Assembly (NCBI GenBank): GCA_014729595.1
Contig: WJJU01000865.1
Span: 1 to 5,186 of the forward strand
From: Chitinivibrionales bacterium
GTDB lineage: Bacteria > Fibrobacterota > Chitinivibrionia > Chitinivibrionales > WJMI01
Length of the DNA stretch: 5,186 nt
Reading direction: 5' to 3'
Shown here one piece after another: positions 5,025-5,186 of this stretch (position 1 is the first letter of the stretch; every line of letters starts with the position of its first letter). Under the pieces are notes generated by a model. It saw nothing but the letters and a program-made list of their open reading frames with translations. It did no database searches and was not told the DNA's origin. A program made the translations under genes and the position numbers.

Positions 5025-5186
5025 TTACTTGGCTCGATGGAACGGGATGGTTTTCGTTTCCGCGGGCGTGGTAAGCTTTGCTACGAAAAAGCCCTGTGCG
5101 CCCTCGTTCCATCGGGCGGTGTAGGCGTTGCCTCCCGTTCGCGTGGCGGCGATTCGCTTGATAAGGGCGCCGCGAAGGTCATAGAT
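5025..5186 (-). CDS. C-terminus of a secreted protein with sorting-domain-like end (5' part outside window)
   Basis: On the minus strand a frame is open from the window edge to TAA at 5025-5027, giving the last 53 residues. It begins IYDLRGALIKRIAA and continues with NAYTARWNEGAQGFFVAKL and a short basic tail ending FHRAK. This order (hydrophobic strand with (V/I)YDLxGxLI, a Trp-containing strand, Gly followed by a hydrophobic strand, final basic residues) is that of C-terminal beta-sandwich sorting domains of the T9SS type-A/FlgD-like group, found on secreted enzymes of Bacteroidota, Fibrobacterota and related phyla. If so, the whole protein is a large exported enzyme or adhesin whose catalytic part lies outside the window. 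A perfect terminator follows, so it is the last gene of its unit. The open frame is short and partial; the terminator and the domain pattern are the main support. Confidence 0.66.
   Translation of the reverse strand: MYDLRGALIKRIAATRTGGNAYTARWNEGAQGFFVAKLTTPAETKTIPFHRAK

Noticed and set aside
4852..5112. 86-codon minus-strand open frame
   Set aside because: It runs across the intrinsic terminator and is a shifted reading of the partial gene ending at 5025, which fits the sorting-domain pattern better.

Overview
The window looks like chromosomal DNA of a Gram-negative (diderm) bacterium. Two genes encode exported proteins, one of them a probable outer-membrane beta-barrel, next to an ABC transporter of the LolD/MacB-FtsX class. 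A partial gene at the right edge ends in what resembles a C-terminal sorting domain of the T9SS/FlgD-like type, which would fit the FCB group (Fibrobacterota, Bacteroidota and relatives). That placement is an inference from 53 residues and is weak.

Left block (1-2457, + strand): a compact operon of four genes. It holds the C-terminus of an FtsX-type permease, a complete 222-residue ABC ATPase, a His-rich probable outer-membrane barrel that starts at TTG, and a secreted FMN_bind-like protein with a conserved candidate flavinylation threonine. Every junction overlaps (8, 26 and 71 bp) and every internal start has a Shine-Dalgarno sequence, so the four are probably translated together. The combination of inner-membrane ABC pump, outer-membrane channel and periplasmic flavoprotein suggests one trans-envelope transport or redox function. 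The substrate cannot be read from the sequence. The histidines and the flavin make a metal a reasonable guess, no more.

Middle block (2458-3985): about 1.5 kb without an intact gene. It begins with a very G+C-rich segment packed with inverted repeats: one long imperfect hairpin at 2475-2560, then five short ones up to 2687. Immediately after it, at 2691, comes the decayed 3' part of a radical-SAM protein of the B12-binding/BchE-like kind. That relic is readable in three successive frames to about 3260 and lacks its B12 domain and its CxxxCxxC cluster motif. The rest, more A+T-rich, holds a few hairpins and no recognisable gene.

Right block (3986-5186): one intact 308-residue cytoplasmic protein of unknown function on the + strand, with a strong Shine-Dalgarno sequence. 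It converges on the 3' end of a minus-strand gene that has a clear intrinsic terminator at 4961-4993.
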